NCBI RefSeq assembly: GCF_900074915.1 | Contig: NZ_LT222319.1 | Coordinates: 2,327,001 to 2,391,000, forward strand | Origin: Pseudomonas cerasi | Lineage (GTDB): Bacteria; Pseudomonadota; Gammaproteobacteria; Pseudomonadales; Pseudomonadaceae | Length of the DNA: 64,000 bases | Direction: 5' to 3' | In this document: positions 44,156 through 53,884 of the stretch, one piece after another | Numbering within the stretch: the stretch's first letter is position 1 | How the letters are laid out: each line of letters opens with the position of its first letter | Made by a program: the position numbers and the translations under genes | The notes under the pieces: generated by a model | Databases searched by the model: none | Told to the model about the DNA's origin: nothing | The model's input: the letters and a program-made list of their open reading frames with translations, nothing else

Positions 44156-45553
44156 TCAGGCCAGCGTATTCACTGTGCGGCATTCCAGCAGCAAGCTTGC
44201 GCCGCCGTATTCGCTGGTGCCTATTTGCAGGGTAAAACCATGCAGATTGACGATGGCGGCCACTACCGAGAGACCGAGGCCAAAACCGCTTTGCTCGGTG
44301 CCGGCTTCGCTGCGATAGAAGCGCTGGAAGACAGCGGCGCGCTCGGCGACAGGGATGCCAGGCCCGGAATCCTGTACTTCGATGCACGGCGTGGTGCCGC
44401 CTGGGGCAGGGTAGGCGCTGACTTTGACGATTCCGCCGCCAGGGGTGAACTTGATTGCGTTGCCCAGCAGGTTGGTCAGTGCTTCGAACAGCAGGGCGCG
44501 GTCGCCTACCAGCGTGGGTAACGTTTCATGCAGGTCGAGTATCAGGGTGATCTGGTCTTCTTCAGCCAGCGGCAGGTAGAAATCATGCAACTCCTGCAGC
44601 AGCGGGCGCAGTTCCAGTTCAACGAATGCCGAGCGCCGCTGGCGGTCTTCCAGCTCGGAAATGCGCAGCAGCCCGCGGAAGCGTGCCATCAGTGTGTCAG
44701 CTTCGCTGATGACCTGGGCAATCTGCGTGGCGTGGGTCGAATCGTGGGCTGACTGCTGTTGAATACGGTAAAGCTGCGCACGCAAGCGGGTCAGCGGTGT
44801 GCGCAGGTCATGGGCGATGTTGTCGCAGACGCCCTTGACCTCGTTCATGAGCTTTTCGATGCGGTCGAGCATGGCGTTGACGATTACCGCCAGCATGTCC
44901 AGTTCATCGCGCCTGTTGGAGACCGGCAGACGGCCGGCCATGTCACCGGCGATGATCGATTCGGCGCTGGCCTGGATCGCACGGATGCGTCGCAACGGTC
45001 GACGGCGCAGCAGATGCCAGCCGGCAACACCGGGAATGATGGTCAGCGAGATGCCCCACAGCAAGGCATGCAGGATCAGCGTGCTCACCGCAAACAGCGA
45101 ACCGTTCTCGCGAACCAGCACCAGCCAGCGGCCGTCCGACGTGCGATTGACGATCGCATCGCAACTGCCTTGCGGCATGCCTGGATCATCCGATTCGATG
45201 CAATCGTTCAGTACATGAATCTGGCCGTCGATAGGCAGGTTTTTCGGGACGCTGGTGATAGGCCCGGCAACCGGGCGGAAGTTCTCGTCGAACAGACCGT
45301 AGGCATCCACCGAGCGGGTATCGAAGGTCATGCTGGTGGCCAGAGCGTCCACCAGGCCCTGGCCCTCGAAGCGTGAAAACAGTTGCTGGCGATGGGTAAG
45401 CGACTGGCGGGCGAGGGTGTCCAGATAGGACGTCACCTCCCAATACAGGACGCCAAGCAGAATCACACTCCAGGCTACGAACAGCGAGCTGTACAGCGCC
45501 AGTAATCGACTTGTGGATGATCGCCAGCCGTCAGACGGGTTCGGCAATGACAT
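44156..45553 (-). CDS. Two-component sensor histidine kinase
   Basis: A 465-residue membrane kinase with an N-terminal membrane segment (about 15-37), a periplasmic sensor of about 120 residues that has two cysteines (NDCIES and QGSCDA), a second membrane segment near 160-180, HAMP, and the phospho-acceptor H box VCDNIAHDLRTPLTRL. The ATPase has the N box FEALTNLLGNAIKFT and G boxes DSGPGIP and SGFGLGLSVV. It overlaps the response-regulator gene by 23 nt. The ligand is unknown. Several acidic residues in the sensor could bind cations, but that is speculation. Confidence 0.93.
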   Translation of the reverse strand: MSLPNPSDGWRSSTSRLLALYSSLFVAWSVILLGVLYWEVTSYLDTLARQSLTHRQQLFSRFEGQGLVDALATSMTFDTRSVDAYGLFDENFRPVAGPITSVPKNLPIDGQIHVLNDCIESDDPGMPQGSCDAIVNRTSDGRWLVLVRENGSLFAVSTLILHALLWGISLTIIPGVAGWHLLRRRPLRRIRAIQASAESIIAGDMAGRLPVSNRRDELDMLAVIVNAMLDRIEKLMNEVKGVCDNIAHDLRTPLTRLRAQLYRIQQQSAHDSTHATQIAQVISEADTLMARFRGLLRISELEDRQRRSAFVELELRPLLQELHDFYLPLAEEDQITLILDLHETLPTLVGDRALLFEALTNLLGNAIKFTPGGGIVKVSAYPAPGGTTPCIEVQDSGPGIPVAERAAVFQRFYRSEAGTEQSGFGLGLSVVAAIVNLHGFTLQIGTSEYGGASLLLECRTVNTLA

Positions 45554-46214
45554 AGCCGGACCCTCGCACGGTCTGAATGAGCTGTGCGGTACCGGGTTGG
45601 TCGATCTTCTTGCGCAGACGGCCGATGTGTACGTCGATCAGGTTGGTGCCCGGATCGAAGTGGTAGCCCCAGACTTCCTGAAAAATCATCATTCGCGTGA
45701 TGATCTGTCCGCTGTTGCGCATCAGGAACTCAAGTAGCTTGAATTCGGTGGGCAGCAGCGTCAGCGGTTCGCCGCCGCGACATGCTTCCCGGGTGATCAG
45801 GTTTAGTTCCAGGTCGGCAACCTGCAAGACCGTCTTGGCGGCACTGACCGGGTTGCTGCGTCGCAACAACACCTCGACGCGTGCGGCCATCTCATCCGAC
45901 GCAAAGGGTTTTGGCAGATAGTCGTCCCCTCCGGCACGCAGGCCGCGGACGCGCTCGTCAACGTCAGAGAGTGCGCTGATCATAAGGATCGGCGTGGAAA
46001 TGCCCTGGGCACGCAAGTGGGTGACGATGGTCAGACCATCCATCTCCGGCAACATGCGGTCCAGGGTAATAAGGTCATAATCGCCACTCACTGCACGCGC
46101 CAGACCATCACGGCCATTGTCGACCCAGTCCACTTCCAGCCCGTGGCTGCTGAGTTCGGTCACGATTTCCTTTGCAGTGATGGCATCGTCTTCGATTGCC
46201 AGAATTCGGGTCAT
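45531..46214 (-). CDS. OmpR/PhoB-family response regulator
   Basis: A 227-residue regulator. The receiver domain (1-115) has the acidic pair in ILAIEDD, the phospho-acceptor aspartate in LITLDRMLPEMDG and the lysine in DYLPKPF. The DNA-binding winged helix (about 130-225) has LLPTEFKLLEFLMRNSGQII and GTNLIDVHIGRLRKKID. ATG 46214 with AGGGA upstream is preferred to a TTG at 46241. It is transcribed with the kinase, towards rhlA. Targets are unknown. Confidence 0.94.
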   Translation of the reverse strand: MTRILAIEDDAITAKEIVTELSSHGLEVDWVDNGRDGLARAVSGDYDLITLDRMLPEMDGLTIVTHLRAQGISTPILMISALSDVDERVRGLRAGGDDYLPKPFASDEMAARVEVLLRRSNPVSAAKTVLQVADLELNLITREACRGGEPLTLLPTEFKLLEFLMRNSGQIITRMMIFQEVWGYHFDPGTNLIDVHIGRLRKKIDQPGTAQLIQTVRGSGYVIAEPV

Positions 46215-46300
46215 GGTCCCTGCCTGAATAGGTGCGTTCAAAGAGTCATTCTGCCTTTAAAATCCGCCGCGTTTCCTGAAAGAAAGTTTAATGATAGGGA

Positions 46301-47236
46301 TCATATTTCTCGCTTTGCCGTGGAATCCTCTTCCTTGAGCTTCTGCGCTTTCTCCAGACGACGTTTTTCTTCCTTGTTTTTGCGATCGCGCTCCATTTTC
46401 TCGGTGGTGTCTTTTTCACTGCGGATCTGCGCATGGCTGATCAACGCGAAAATAAAACTGCCACCGATAATGTTGCCCGCCAGCGTGGGGCCTGCGAACG
46501 CAAACCAGAAATCCTTCCAGCCCAGCTCACCCGCGAATACAAGATAGGATACTTCGGCCGAACCCACCACGATGTGCGTAAAGTCGCCGAGCGCCATCAG
46601 GTAAGTGATAAGCACAATGATCGCTATCTTGGCGTTTTCCATCGACGCGATCATCCAGACCATGGTCGCAATCATCCAGCCCGACACAATGCCCTTGGAA
46701 AACATCTGGCCCAGGTCGTTTTCCATGACCTTGTGGCCAATTTCCAGAAACGCCTTGTCCGTGCTGGTATCGAAAATCGGCAGGTTGAGCATGACGTAGG
46801 CCACCGTCAGCGTGCCGACCAGATTGCCGGTCAGAACCACACCCCACAGGCGCAGCAGCCGCCAGATGTTGGCCAGGTTCAGCTTGCTCATGACCGGCAG
46901 TACAGCCGTGATGGTGTTTTCCGTGAACAGTTGCTGGCGCGCCAGGATTACCGCCAGAAACCCTGCCGAATAGCCGAGGCTGCTGATCACATGACTACCG
47001 GGGATGCCTTCGAGGCGCGAGTTCAACAAACCCATCGCCATCAGCGACAGGCCCATGGTCAGCCCCGCAGCCAGTGCCGACCACCACAGCGCGGCTACGC
47101 TGCGCTCCAGTTCGTGGTCGCCCTGCATGCGAATGGTTTCGTGCAACACTGCCGCGCGGGGCGGCTGATTCTCATCGATCTCGCGCTCTTCCTCGGCGGA
47201 AAGGCCGGGGGTCTTGCCATCTACTTCGTGATCCAT
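46301..47236 (-). CDS. Formate/nitrite transporter (FNT) family channel with charged C-terminal tail
   Basis: A 311-residue FNT-family protein with six membrane segments. Seen: LAVILARQQLFTENTITAVLP (the asparagine-containing re-entrant region) and the repeat-related GDFTHIVVGSAEVSYLVFAG. It resembles E. coli YfdC more than FocA. The C-terminus beyond about residue 270 is a very charged Lys/Glu/Arg tail of about 40 residues. The transported anion is unknown. GAGGA lies about 8 nt before ATG 47236. Confidence 0.88.
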   Translation of the reverse strand: MDHEVDGKTPGLSAEEEREIDENQPPRAAVLHETIRMQGDHELERSVAALWWSALAAGLTMGLSLMAMGLLNSRLEGIPGSHVISSLGYSAGFLAVILARQQLFTENTITAVLPVMSKLNLANIWRLLRLWGVVLTGNLVGTLTVAYVMLNLPIFDTSTDKAFLEIGHKVMENDLGQMFSKGIVSGWMIATMVWMIASMENAKIAIIVLITYLMALGDFTHIVVGSAEVSYLVFAGELGWKDFWFAFAGPTLAGNIIGGSFIFALISHAQIRSEKDTTEKMERDRKNKEEKRRLEKAQKLKEEDSTAKREI

Positions 47237-47377
47237 ACAACGTCCTCAGCGCCAGTGATGAAATGGCCCGACCGGGGCAATGTCGGGCCGATGGTTCAGA
47301 CAGGCGCCGCGCGCTGTCGTTCGCCAGCGGCGGGGCGTATCGAGAAATGTTTGAGCCAGTCGGCAGAATGTGTTGGT

Positions 47378-48022
47378 CTAGCCCAGCAGATCGGCGCTCT
47401 GCACGCGTTCGATACCCATGCCGAGCAGGGTCTTCCAGGCCTGCTCCAGCGAGCCGTTCATGTCGATGGCGCGACAGGCATCTTCGACCACAAAAGTATT
47501 GAAACCGGCACTGCGTGCATCCTGCGCCGACCAGGCGACACAGAAGTCCAGCGCCAGACCGACCACGAACAGCGTATCGATACCGCGCTCTGTCAGGTAC
47601 CCGGCCAGCCCTGTACGGGTCGTGCGGTCTGCCTCCAGAAATGCCGAGTAACTGTCGATGTGCGCATTGCAGCCCTTACGCAGGACCAGTTGCGCGTGAG
47701 GCAGATCGAGGTCGGCATGCAACTGAGCACCGTGGCTGCCTTGTACGCAATGATCCGGCCACAGCGTCTGCGGACCGTAGGGCAGGGTAATGCTCTCGAA
47801 CGGCAGGCGCTGCGCATGGCTGGAAGCAAAGGAAATGTGCCCGGCAGGGTGCCAGTCCTGCGTGATGACCACTTGGGAAAAGCGCGCACCCAGGCGATTG
47901 ATCAGCGGCGGTAGCGAATCGCCGTCAGCCACAGCCAGTTGCCCGCCGGGCATGAAGTCGTATTGCATGTCGATCACCAGCAAGGCGCAACGAGGATCGG
48001 CAGGCTTGTGGGAAAGGGGCAT
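47378..48022 (-). CDS. pncA: Nicotinamidase-like cysteine hydrolase (isochorismatase superfamily)
   Basis: A 214-residue protein following the PncA pattern: LLVIDMQYDFMPGGQLAV with the catalytic aspartate, the metal-site stretch TQDWHPAGHISFA, WPDHCVQGSHGA, a lysine in VLRKGC, and the catalytic cysteine in VGLALDFCVAWSAQDA. It would deamidate nicotinamide to nicotinate for NAD salvage in the cytoplasm. ATG 48022 is used; an in-frame start at 48046 is weaker. It is monocistronic. Confidence 0.9.
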   Translation of the reverse strand: MPLSHKPADPRCALLVIDMQYDFMPGGQLAVADGDSLPPLINRLGARFSQVVITQDWHPAGHISFASSHAQRLPFESITLPYGPQTLWPDHCVQGSHGAQLHADLDLPHAQLVLRKGCNAHIDSYSAFLEADRTTRTGLAGYLTERGIDTLFVVGLALDFCVAWSAQDARSAGFNTFVVEDACRAIDMNGSLEQAWKTLLGMGIERVQSADLLG

Positions 48023-48214
48023 CGTGGGTTCTCTGGTAAGGAGCAATGAGCGCAGTTTGCCTGTTTATCGCCACATTGGCTAAGCGTCATGTCTGGCCTG
48101 TGCAAGAGTATTTTTTGGGAATTTGTATCAGGCGTTAATACGAATCTGTACTATTCGCAAAAAAATCCTGCCGGGTCCCAAGAGGCCTGGTTTCTTGCCA
48201 AGGGCTGCACGTCG

Positions 48215-50341
48215 ATGCGTCGTACTCTCGTTTCACTTTGCGTTATCCAGGCGATCTCTCAAGCGGCCTGGGCCGATCAGGTGGCTGGCGTCCAGCCTGC
48301 CATGGAGTTGCAGAATATCGATATCCAGGGCGCCGCCAATGCCGAAACGGCACAAGGACCGGTCGATGGTTATCGGGCCACACGGTCTGCCAGTGCAACG
48401 CGTACCGATACCTCGCTGCACGAAACCCCGCAATCGGTCAGCGTCGTGACCCGTGAAGCGGTCGAGGACATCGGTTCCACACGTTTGCAGGATGCTCTCG
48501 ACTACGCGGGTGGCGTCGGGCGAGCCAACAACTTCGGCGGCCAGGGGCTGACCACCTTTACGGTGCGCGGCTTCACCACCGGCTAGTTCTATCGCAACGG
48601 CTTCCCGATCAATCGTGGTTATCCGAACATGCCGGACGCCAACACCATCGAGCGCCTTGAGGTGCTGCGCGGTCCGGCCACCACGCTCTATGGCCGTGGC
48701 GATCCGGGCGGCACCTTCAATGTGGTTTCCAAGCAGCCGTTGGCCGAGCCCTCCGTCACGCTGGGCAGTCAGCTCAATGATCAGGGCATGAAGCGCGGAA
48801 CGCTGGATGCCTCGGGACCCATGGATGACGAAGGGCGTTTTACCTACCGCCTGAATGTCGTGGGCGAGGGCGGCGATACGTTCCGTGACCACGTCGAGAC
48901 CGAGCGCTATGGCGTGGCGCCGGTATTGAGCTGGCAGGTCAACGACGTTACGCGGATCACCTTCGAAGGCGACTTCATGCGCAATAACGCGCCACTGGAT
49001 CGTGGCCTGACTCGCTATGCCAACCAGACGGGCACGGCTTCCCGCGACACGTTCTTCGGCGAGAAGAGTGTGGGCAAGCTGCATAACGACAACAACATGG
49101 CACAACTGCGCTTCGAGCATGACCTCAACCCGGACTGGACGCTGGGCGGCGGTGTGCAGATCCTTGACGGCTCCCTGCAAGGCGATGCCATCGAGGCCAA
49201 CGGGCTGGCGGCGGACGGCCGCACCCTCGGGCGCAACTTCAACTATCGCAAGCTGGAATGGACCGATCGCGATGTGCAACTGAACCTGACCGGGCATTTT
49301 TCTGCGGGCGGTTTCGAGCACACGCTGCTGACCGGTGTCGAGTACGAAGATTATGACTACAAGTCGATCATTCAACGCTCCAGCGGTGCAGTCAGTGCCT
49401 ACCCGATCGACATCTTCAATCCGGTCTACGGCCAGGCTCGTCCGGCACTGACCCGAACGACAACCCACGACAAGGAAAACCTCAAGACCTGGGCTGCCTT
49501 CGTGCAGGACCAGGTGGCCCTGACCGAGCGCCTGAAGCTGCTGGGCGGTGTGCGTCTGGAGCGTTTCGAACATGATTATGATTCTTTTCTGCCCGGCACC
49601 AGCAGTTGGACTGCCAGCGATAACGCGGTCACACCGCGCCTCGGCCTGAGCTACGACCTGACCGACGACCTTGCCGTCTACGCCACGACTGCTCGCTCGT
49701 TCAAGCCCAACAGCGGTGCCAGCCGACTGGGTGGGGGGTTCAAGCCGGAGGAGGGCAAATCCTATGAGATCGGAACCAAGTGGGAGGGGCTGGACGGGCA
49801 GTTGAGTGTCGACACGGCCTTCTATCAGATCGAAAAGCGTAACGTGCTGACCACTGACCCGGTCGATTCAACGTTCAGTGTGGCGGCGGGCGAGGTGCGC
49901 AGTCGCGGCCTGGACCTTAACGTGGTCGGCAACCTGACGCCGGAGTGGCGGGTAATGGGCAGTTACGCCTACGTGGACGCCGAAGTCACCAAGGACAACA
50001 CGCTACGGTCCGGTACACGGCTGATGAACATTCCCGAGCAAACCTTCAGCCTGCTCAACGTCTACGAGTTTCAGGACGGCGCCTTGCGTGGTCTGGGCCT
50101 GGGCGGCGGCGGTCGCTATGTCGACCAGCGCGCCGGACGTACAGCCAACACTTCTTTCTCGATGGACAGCTATACGGTGTTTGACCTGCTGGCCTATTAC
50201 AAGGTCAACCCGCACGTGAAACTCAATCTGGACCTGAAGAATCTGTTTAACACCGACTATGGGGAAGGCTCGTTCGGCAACGTCTATGCCTATCCGGGGG
50301 CACCACGGACGGTGCAGGTGGGGATTGCCTATACGTTGTGA
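48215..50341 (+). pseudogene. TonB-dependent siderophore receptor with an in-frame amber stop
   Basis: One frame of 709 codons encodes a complete siderophore receptor apart from TAG at 48584-48586. Before it: a signal peptide (MRRTLVSLCVIQAISQAAWA, ATG 48215) and a plug (ETPQSVSVVTREAVEDIGS, FTVRGFTTG). After it, in the same frame: FYRNGFPINRGYPNMPDAN, RLEVLRGPATTLYGRGDPGG, and the 22-strand barrel ending VQVGIAYTL, with a terminal aromatic/hydrophobic pattern. One base change, such as GAG to TAG, explains the stop. Without suppression no receptor reaches the outer membrane. The substrate is unknown, and no Fur box was recognised upstream. Confidence 0.88.
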
Positions 50342-50414
50342 TGCCATGTGCCGATATCGGGTTCTGATAGCGCAAGCCTGATCCTTTCAGGGGCAGGTTC
50401 AGCAGCGTGTGTCA

Positions 50415-51662
50415 TCAGTACTGATCGGCCGTTGAAAAGCCGGCACGGTGGCGAAGTTTGCCCCCTTGGAACTGTTCCTTGCCGGGTAAAATGTCCGCTC
50501 CGGCTGCTTTGAGAGCGCTCATATTATCCCGCAGGGCATTAGTGGCGGCGTCCTTTTGCTGGAAGGTATTGGCTGCTGTCAGGTTGGCATTACCCACTTC
50601 GCCAATCTGGAATTTGTAGCCAGCCTCTTTCATTGCCTTGATCTGGTTGGCGAGTCGCGAAGAGGCTTCGCTTTCCCTGGCATACACATGAAAACTGCCA
50701 ATCAGTGCAGGGTTGTCGTCGCCATTGGCAGCCTTTAATTGAACCGCAAACTTGACCAGGCCGCTTTGCGGACCCGCGGTCAGGCCACCCCCCCAATTGC
50801 TGTCCTCGACAACAATACTTCCTTTATAACCGGCATCGCGCGCAGATTTAATTAACGTGGTCTGCATGTCAGCCCATTCCTGACTTGCGCTTTTACCGCC
50901 CTGATGGAAGGTATCCAGCACAAAGCCTGTGCGACTGCCAAACCTTTTGACAATGGTACTGATGTCGGCCGAGGCCTGCTTCAACTTGTCTCCCGTCAGC
51001 ACGTTTCCGCTACCCTGGTTTGCATCGTCGCGGAACGTGAACTGAACTTTTACACCCTGTTTGCCCCCTTCATTGAGCAACGCCCTGAGCTTGTCCAACT
51101 GCCTGCTATCCTGAATCTGGTCGTGCGTCATCTGAAAGCGCAAGGTTCCGCCTCCAATCGCTTTCAGGTCCTGAATCATCTTCGTGGCTGCGGCAGGTGT
51201 GGCGATATCATCAGGATTGACGTTGGCTCCCCCGCGCAAGACGGGCTCGGCAGTTTTGACCGGCTCTGAAGCGGAAATCTTGTCTTTGTCTTTGACTTTG
51301 TTATCTGGCTCGGCAGGGGCCGTATTGTCTTTGACAGTGGCGACGTCATTGAGCACGGCCTTGGTATCATCCTGACTGACACGCGTTTTTTGACTGGTAA
51401 GTAACGCCTTATCCGACGGGGAGGCTTCGCTCGCCAGTGCTTGAGCATTTCGCTTGAACAGTGCTCTGGTATAGACCGGAGAGGTTTCCGCTGCTTCAGC
51501 GGAGTGCCTGTCGGAGGGCGTGTAAGTATCGAGTTTCGCCTGCGCATTTGAAGTTGTGTCAGTCGCGCCAGCGCTCGCCGGCTGTAAGGTCCTGTCGGCC
51601 ATGACAGGTTTCTCGTTAGCGGCCATGAGACTGTCATATAGCCTGGCTGAGCGGATATTCAT
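50415..51662 (-). CDS. Candidate type III effector, HopAH2-like, with a glycosidase-like barrel domain
   Basis: A 415-residue protein. Residues 1-140 are polar, rich in Ser, Thr, Ala, Asp and Lys and probably disordered, like effector N-termini (Ile at position 3, no acidic residue in the first nine). Residues about 145-400 look like a GH5-type TIM barrel: LRFQMTH, VQFTFRDD, TGFVLDTFHQGG (247-256), IVVEDSNWGGG (283-293), GSFHVYA (322-328) and IGEVGN (353-358, Glu355 at the nucleophile place). The usual acid/base NEP motif is not present; DTF sits where it is expected. I recall HopAH2 genes beside a TonB receptor in P. syringae, which fits. No HrpL box (GGAACC..CCAC) was found upstream. The effector call is inference. 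Confidence 0.6.
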   Translation of the reverse strand: MNIRSARLYDSLMAANEKPVMADRTLQPASAGATDTTSNAQAKLDTYTPSDRHSAEAAETSPVYTRALFKRNAQALASEASPSDKALLTSQKTRVSQDDTKAVLNDVATVKDNTAPAEPDNKVKDKDKISASEPVKTAEPVLRGGANVNPDDIATPAAATKMIQDLKAIGGGTLRFQMTHDQIQDSRQLDKLRALLNEGGKQGVKVQFTFRDDANQGSGNVLTGDKLKQASADISTIVKRFGSRTGFVLDTFHQGGKSASQEWADMQTTLIKSARDAGYKGSIVVEDSNWGGGLTAGPQSGLVKFAVQLKAANGDDNPALIGSFHVYARESEASSRLANQIKAMKEAGYKFQIGEVGNANLTAANTFQQKDAATNALRDNMSALKAAGADILPGKEQFQGGKLRHRAGFSTADQY

Positions 51663-52080
51663 CGGGTGTCTCAGTGATCGGTGCGAAAAGTGATTGCGCC
51701 TGGTGAAACAGGAGAATAAATCTCAAGGCAAGCGATAACGGATGGAATGACAGTATTCATATAAACACGTCGGAAACTTGATGGAGCGATTGAGCGACTG
51801 TTTCTATTTTTCTGTTGTTTATTGATACTCGGGCTCAGGGTGCAATTATATTCCGGGCATTGTCCATCGGAAGAGCAGGTTCGCCTAGATATAATTTTCA
51901 ATGTTGGCAAAAACCGGAGGATTAATCCTGTGCTGACCTTTTTTGTCCGAAGCGCTAATCGTTACTGATATGCAAGTGGGGGCCTGCGGCGGGCCCCGTG
52001 ACCACTCTTTACAGAGGCTGAAATCCGACGCCAGACGCAGCCTGGCATCCATAGGTTACAGCCTGATGTTGCAGGACTCG
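51663..52080. other. AT-rich intergenic region upstream of the HopAH2-like gene
   Basis: About 420 bases, AT-richer than the flanks, with no credible gene. It must contain the promoter of the minus-strand effector candidate. I searched by eye for a Hrp box on the minus strand and found only GGTTCG at 51878 without a CCAC partner at the right distance. No repeat or RNA gene is seen. Confidence 0.5.
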
Positions 52081-53037
52081 TCAGCCAAACACCCGAATCG
52101 GCGACCCCGCATGCCACGCCTGAATGTCTTCGATCATCTGCCCGTAGAAGGTCCGGTAGTTATTTTCGGTGACATAACCGATGTGCGGAGTTGCCAGTAC
52201 GTTGTCCAGCGTGCGGAACGGGTGGTCGGCCGGCAGTGGTTCGATGTCGAAGACGTCCAGCGCTGCACCGGCGATTCTGCGCTGTTGCAGTGTGTCGATC
52301 AGCGCGGCCTGATCGATGATCGGGCCGCGTGACGAGTTGATCAGATAAGCCTCGGGCTTCATCCAGCTCAGCGCCTCTGCGTCAACCAGACCGCGGCTGC
52401 GATCGCTGAGCACTAGGTGCACCGACAGCACATCGGCCTGCTCGAACAGTTGCTGTTTGCTGACATGGGTGACGCCTGACTCGGCAGCCGCCTCTGGCGT
52501 CAGGTTCTGGCTCCAGGCAATGACCTTCATGCCGAATGCCTGTCCGTAGCGGGCGATCCACTTACCGATACTGCCCAGGCCGAGAATGCCCAGGGTTTTG
52601 CCATGCAGGTCGCTGCCCAGTCCGACCTGCCAATTGCCGGCACGCAACGAGTTGGCCTCGGCTACCAGGTTGCGGGTGATGCCCATGATCAGCGCCCAGG
52701 TCAGCTCCGGTGCCGCATGCTTATAGCTTTCGGTTCCGCACACGACAATGCCCCGACGCTTCGCCGCAGCGGTATCGATCGCCGCATTGCGCATTCCGCC
52801 GGTGACCAGCAGTTTCAGCGTCGGCAGTTGGCTGAGCAGCGTCGCATCGAACAGGGTTCGCTCGCGCATCACGCAAATGATGTCGAAGCCTTGCAGGCGC
52901 TGCGCCATGGTCGATGTATCGGCAGGGTAGTCATGCAGAAAGCTGATCGTGCCCACTGAGTCGAGTACGGACCAGTCCACGACATCGCTGGCGACGTTTT
53001 GCCAGTCATCGAGTACCGCTATTTTCAATAGGGTCAT
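52081..53037 (-). CDS. D-2-hydroxyacid dehydrogenase family protein
   Basis: A 318-residue NAD-binding dehydrogenase. The cofactor site GILGLGSIGKWIARYGQAFG lies near 148-167, followed by the NAD-binding aspartate/arginine region (INSSRGPIIDQAAL), catalytic-type Glu in DIEPLPADHP and His in ATPHIGYVT. It would interconvert a 2-oxo acid and a D-2-hydroxy acid in the cytoplasm; the substrate is unknown. GAGG lies about 10 nt before ATG 53037. It is tandem with the DUF1345 gene, 42 nt downstream of it. Confidence 0.9.
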   Translation of the reverse strand: MTLLKIAVLDDWQNVASDVVDWSVLDSVGTISFLHDYPADTSTMAQRLQGFDIICVMRERTLFDATLLSQLPTLKLLVTGGMRNAAIDTAAAKRRGIVVCGTESYKHAAPELTWALIMGITRNLVAEANSLRAGNWQVGLGSDLHGKTLGILGLGSIGKWIARYGQAFGMKVIAWSQNLTPEAAAESGVTHVSKQQLFEQADVLSVHLVLSDRSRGLVDAEALSWMKPEAYLINSSRGPIIDQAALIDTLQQRRIAGAALDVFDIEPLPADHPFRTLDNVLATPHIGYVTENNYRTFYGQMIEDIQAWHAGSPIRVFG

Positions 53038-53079
53038 TGTCTGAAGGCCTCTTGATGGGATTGTTTTTCAAGGCAAACG

Positions 53080-53733
53080 CTAGTTGAACAGGCTGGCGGC
53101 GATGTTGATCGAAAAACCCAGAATCGCGGTGTTGAACACAAAACAGATCAACGACTGGCCGAGCACGACCTTGCGCATTTCGCGCGTCGCTACGCCAACG
53201 TCGGAGGTTTGCACCGCGACGCTGAGGGTGAACGAAAAGTACAGGAAGTCCCAGTAATCGGGGTTCTTTTCACCGCCCACAAATGCCAGTGCGGGTTCTT
53301 TGCCTTTCCAGGTGTAGAACATGCGTGCGTAATGCAGGCTGAAGATCACGCCGATCATCAGCCACGAGCCGATGACCGTCAGGCCGGTGAAGGCGTGGTG
53401 AAGCATCTTGGCGTCGTTGGAAAGGCCTTTGCTGTTGGCGATTTCAAAAATGATTGCGGCCAGGCTGGCCAGCGCCGCGACGCAGACTGTAACCAGAATG
53501 ACGCCCGCGTTTTCGTCTTCCCTCATCGCAACTCGCCGAACATCGTCAGCGTCGCTGCGCAGCGTGCGGATGAAAATCATGATCAGATAAAGCCATACCC
53601 CCGTGTCCCAGTCAGTCAGCAGGCTCTGGGTCAGTGTCGAGTGAGGTATGAGCCAGGACCAGGCGATGCCTGCGGTCAGGCCGACCAGAGCGGCAAGGGT
53701 GAGGCGAGGGCGGGTGCGGGCGAGATGGCGCAT
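53080..53733 (-). CDS. DUF1345 family membrane protein
   Basis: A 217-residue protein with about five membrane segments. The DUF1345 signature [18 protein letters not shown] and the C-terminal [20 protein letters not shown], which resembles a pore-lining/selectivity segment of small ion channels, are clear. No function is established. The ribosome binding site upstream of ATG 53733 is poor. It lies between the terminator of the glucarate dehydratase gene and the D-2-hydroxyacid dehydrogenase. Confidence 0.82.
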   Translation of the reverse strand: MRHLARTRPRLTLAALVGLTAGIAWSWLIPHSTLTQSLLTDWDTGVWLYLIMIFIRTLRSDADDVRRVAMREDENAGVILVTVCVAALASLAAIIFEIANSKGLSNDAKMLHHAFTGLTVIGSWLMIGVIFSLHYARMFYTWKGKEPALAFVGGEKNPDYWDFLYFSFTLSVAVQTSDVGVATREMRKVVLGQSLICFVFNTAILGFSINIAASLFN

Positions 53734-53805
53734 GCGGTCTAATCGTTACTGGACATTACCAGACAGTAGCATGCCGCTTCGGCAAGCCAAATTCGATTAA
53801 AAAAA

Positions 53806-53830
53806 CGGCGCGCAAGGGGGTTGCGCGCCG
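53806..53830 (-). terminator. Rho-independent terminator of the glucarate dehydratase gene
   Basis: CGGCGCGCAA (53806-53815) / TTGCGCGCCG (53821-53830) is a perfect 10-bp stem with a 5-nt loop. On the minus strand it is followed by TTTTTTTAAT. It lies 55 nt beyond the gudD stop. Confidence 0.96.
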
Positions 53831-53884
53831 TGTGCCAGCCAGAGAGTGAACAGGCGGCGAGTCAACTGCGAGTGTCAGACCGAT

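Noticed and set aside
46433..47914. 493-codon plus-strand open frame across the FNT and PncA-like genes
   Set aside because: It spans two certain minus-strand genes and the gap between them; composition is His/Arg/Gln-rich, as in shadow frames.
48141..48157. CGAAT-N7-ATTCG inverted repeat upstream of the TonB receptor as a Fur or regulator site
   Set aside because: The arms are short and the sequence does not resemble the Fur consensus; not enough to call.
48233..49573. 446-codon minus-strand open frame across the TonB receptor
   Set aside because: It is a shadow frame; the plus-strand receptor motifs are clear.
51663..51900. Hrp box upstream of the HopAH2-like gene
   Set aside because: Only GGTTCG at 51878 was found on the proper strand, with no CCAC partner at 15-16 nt.
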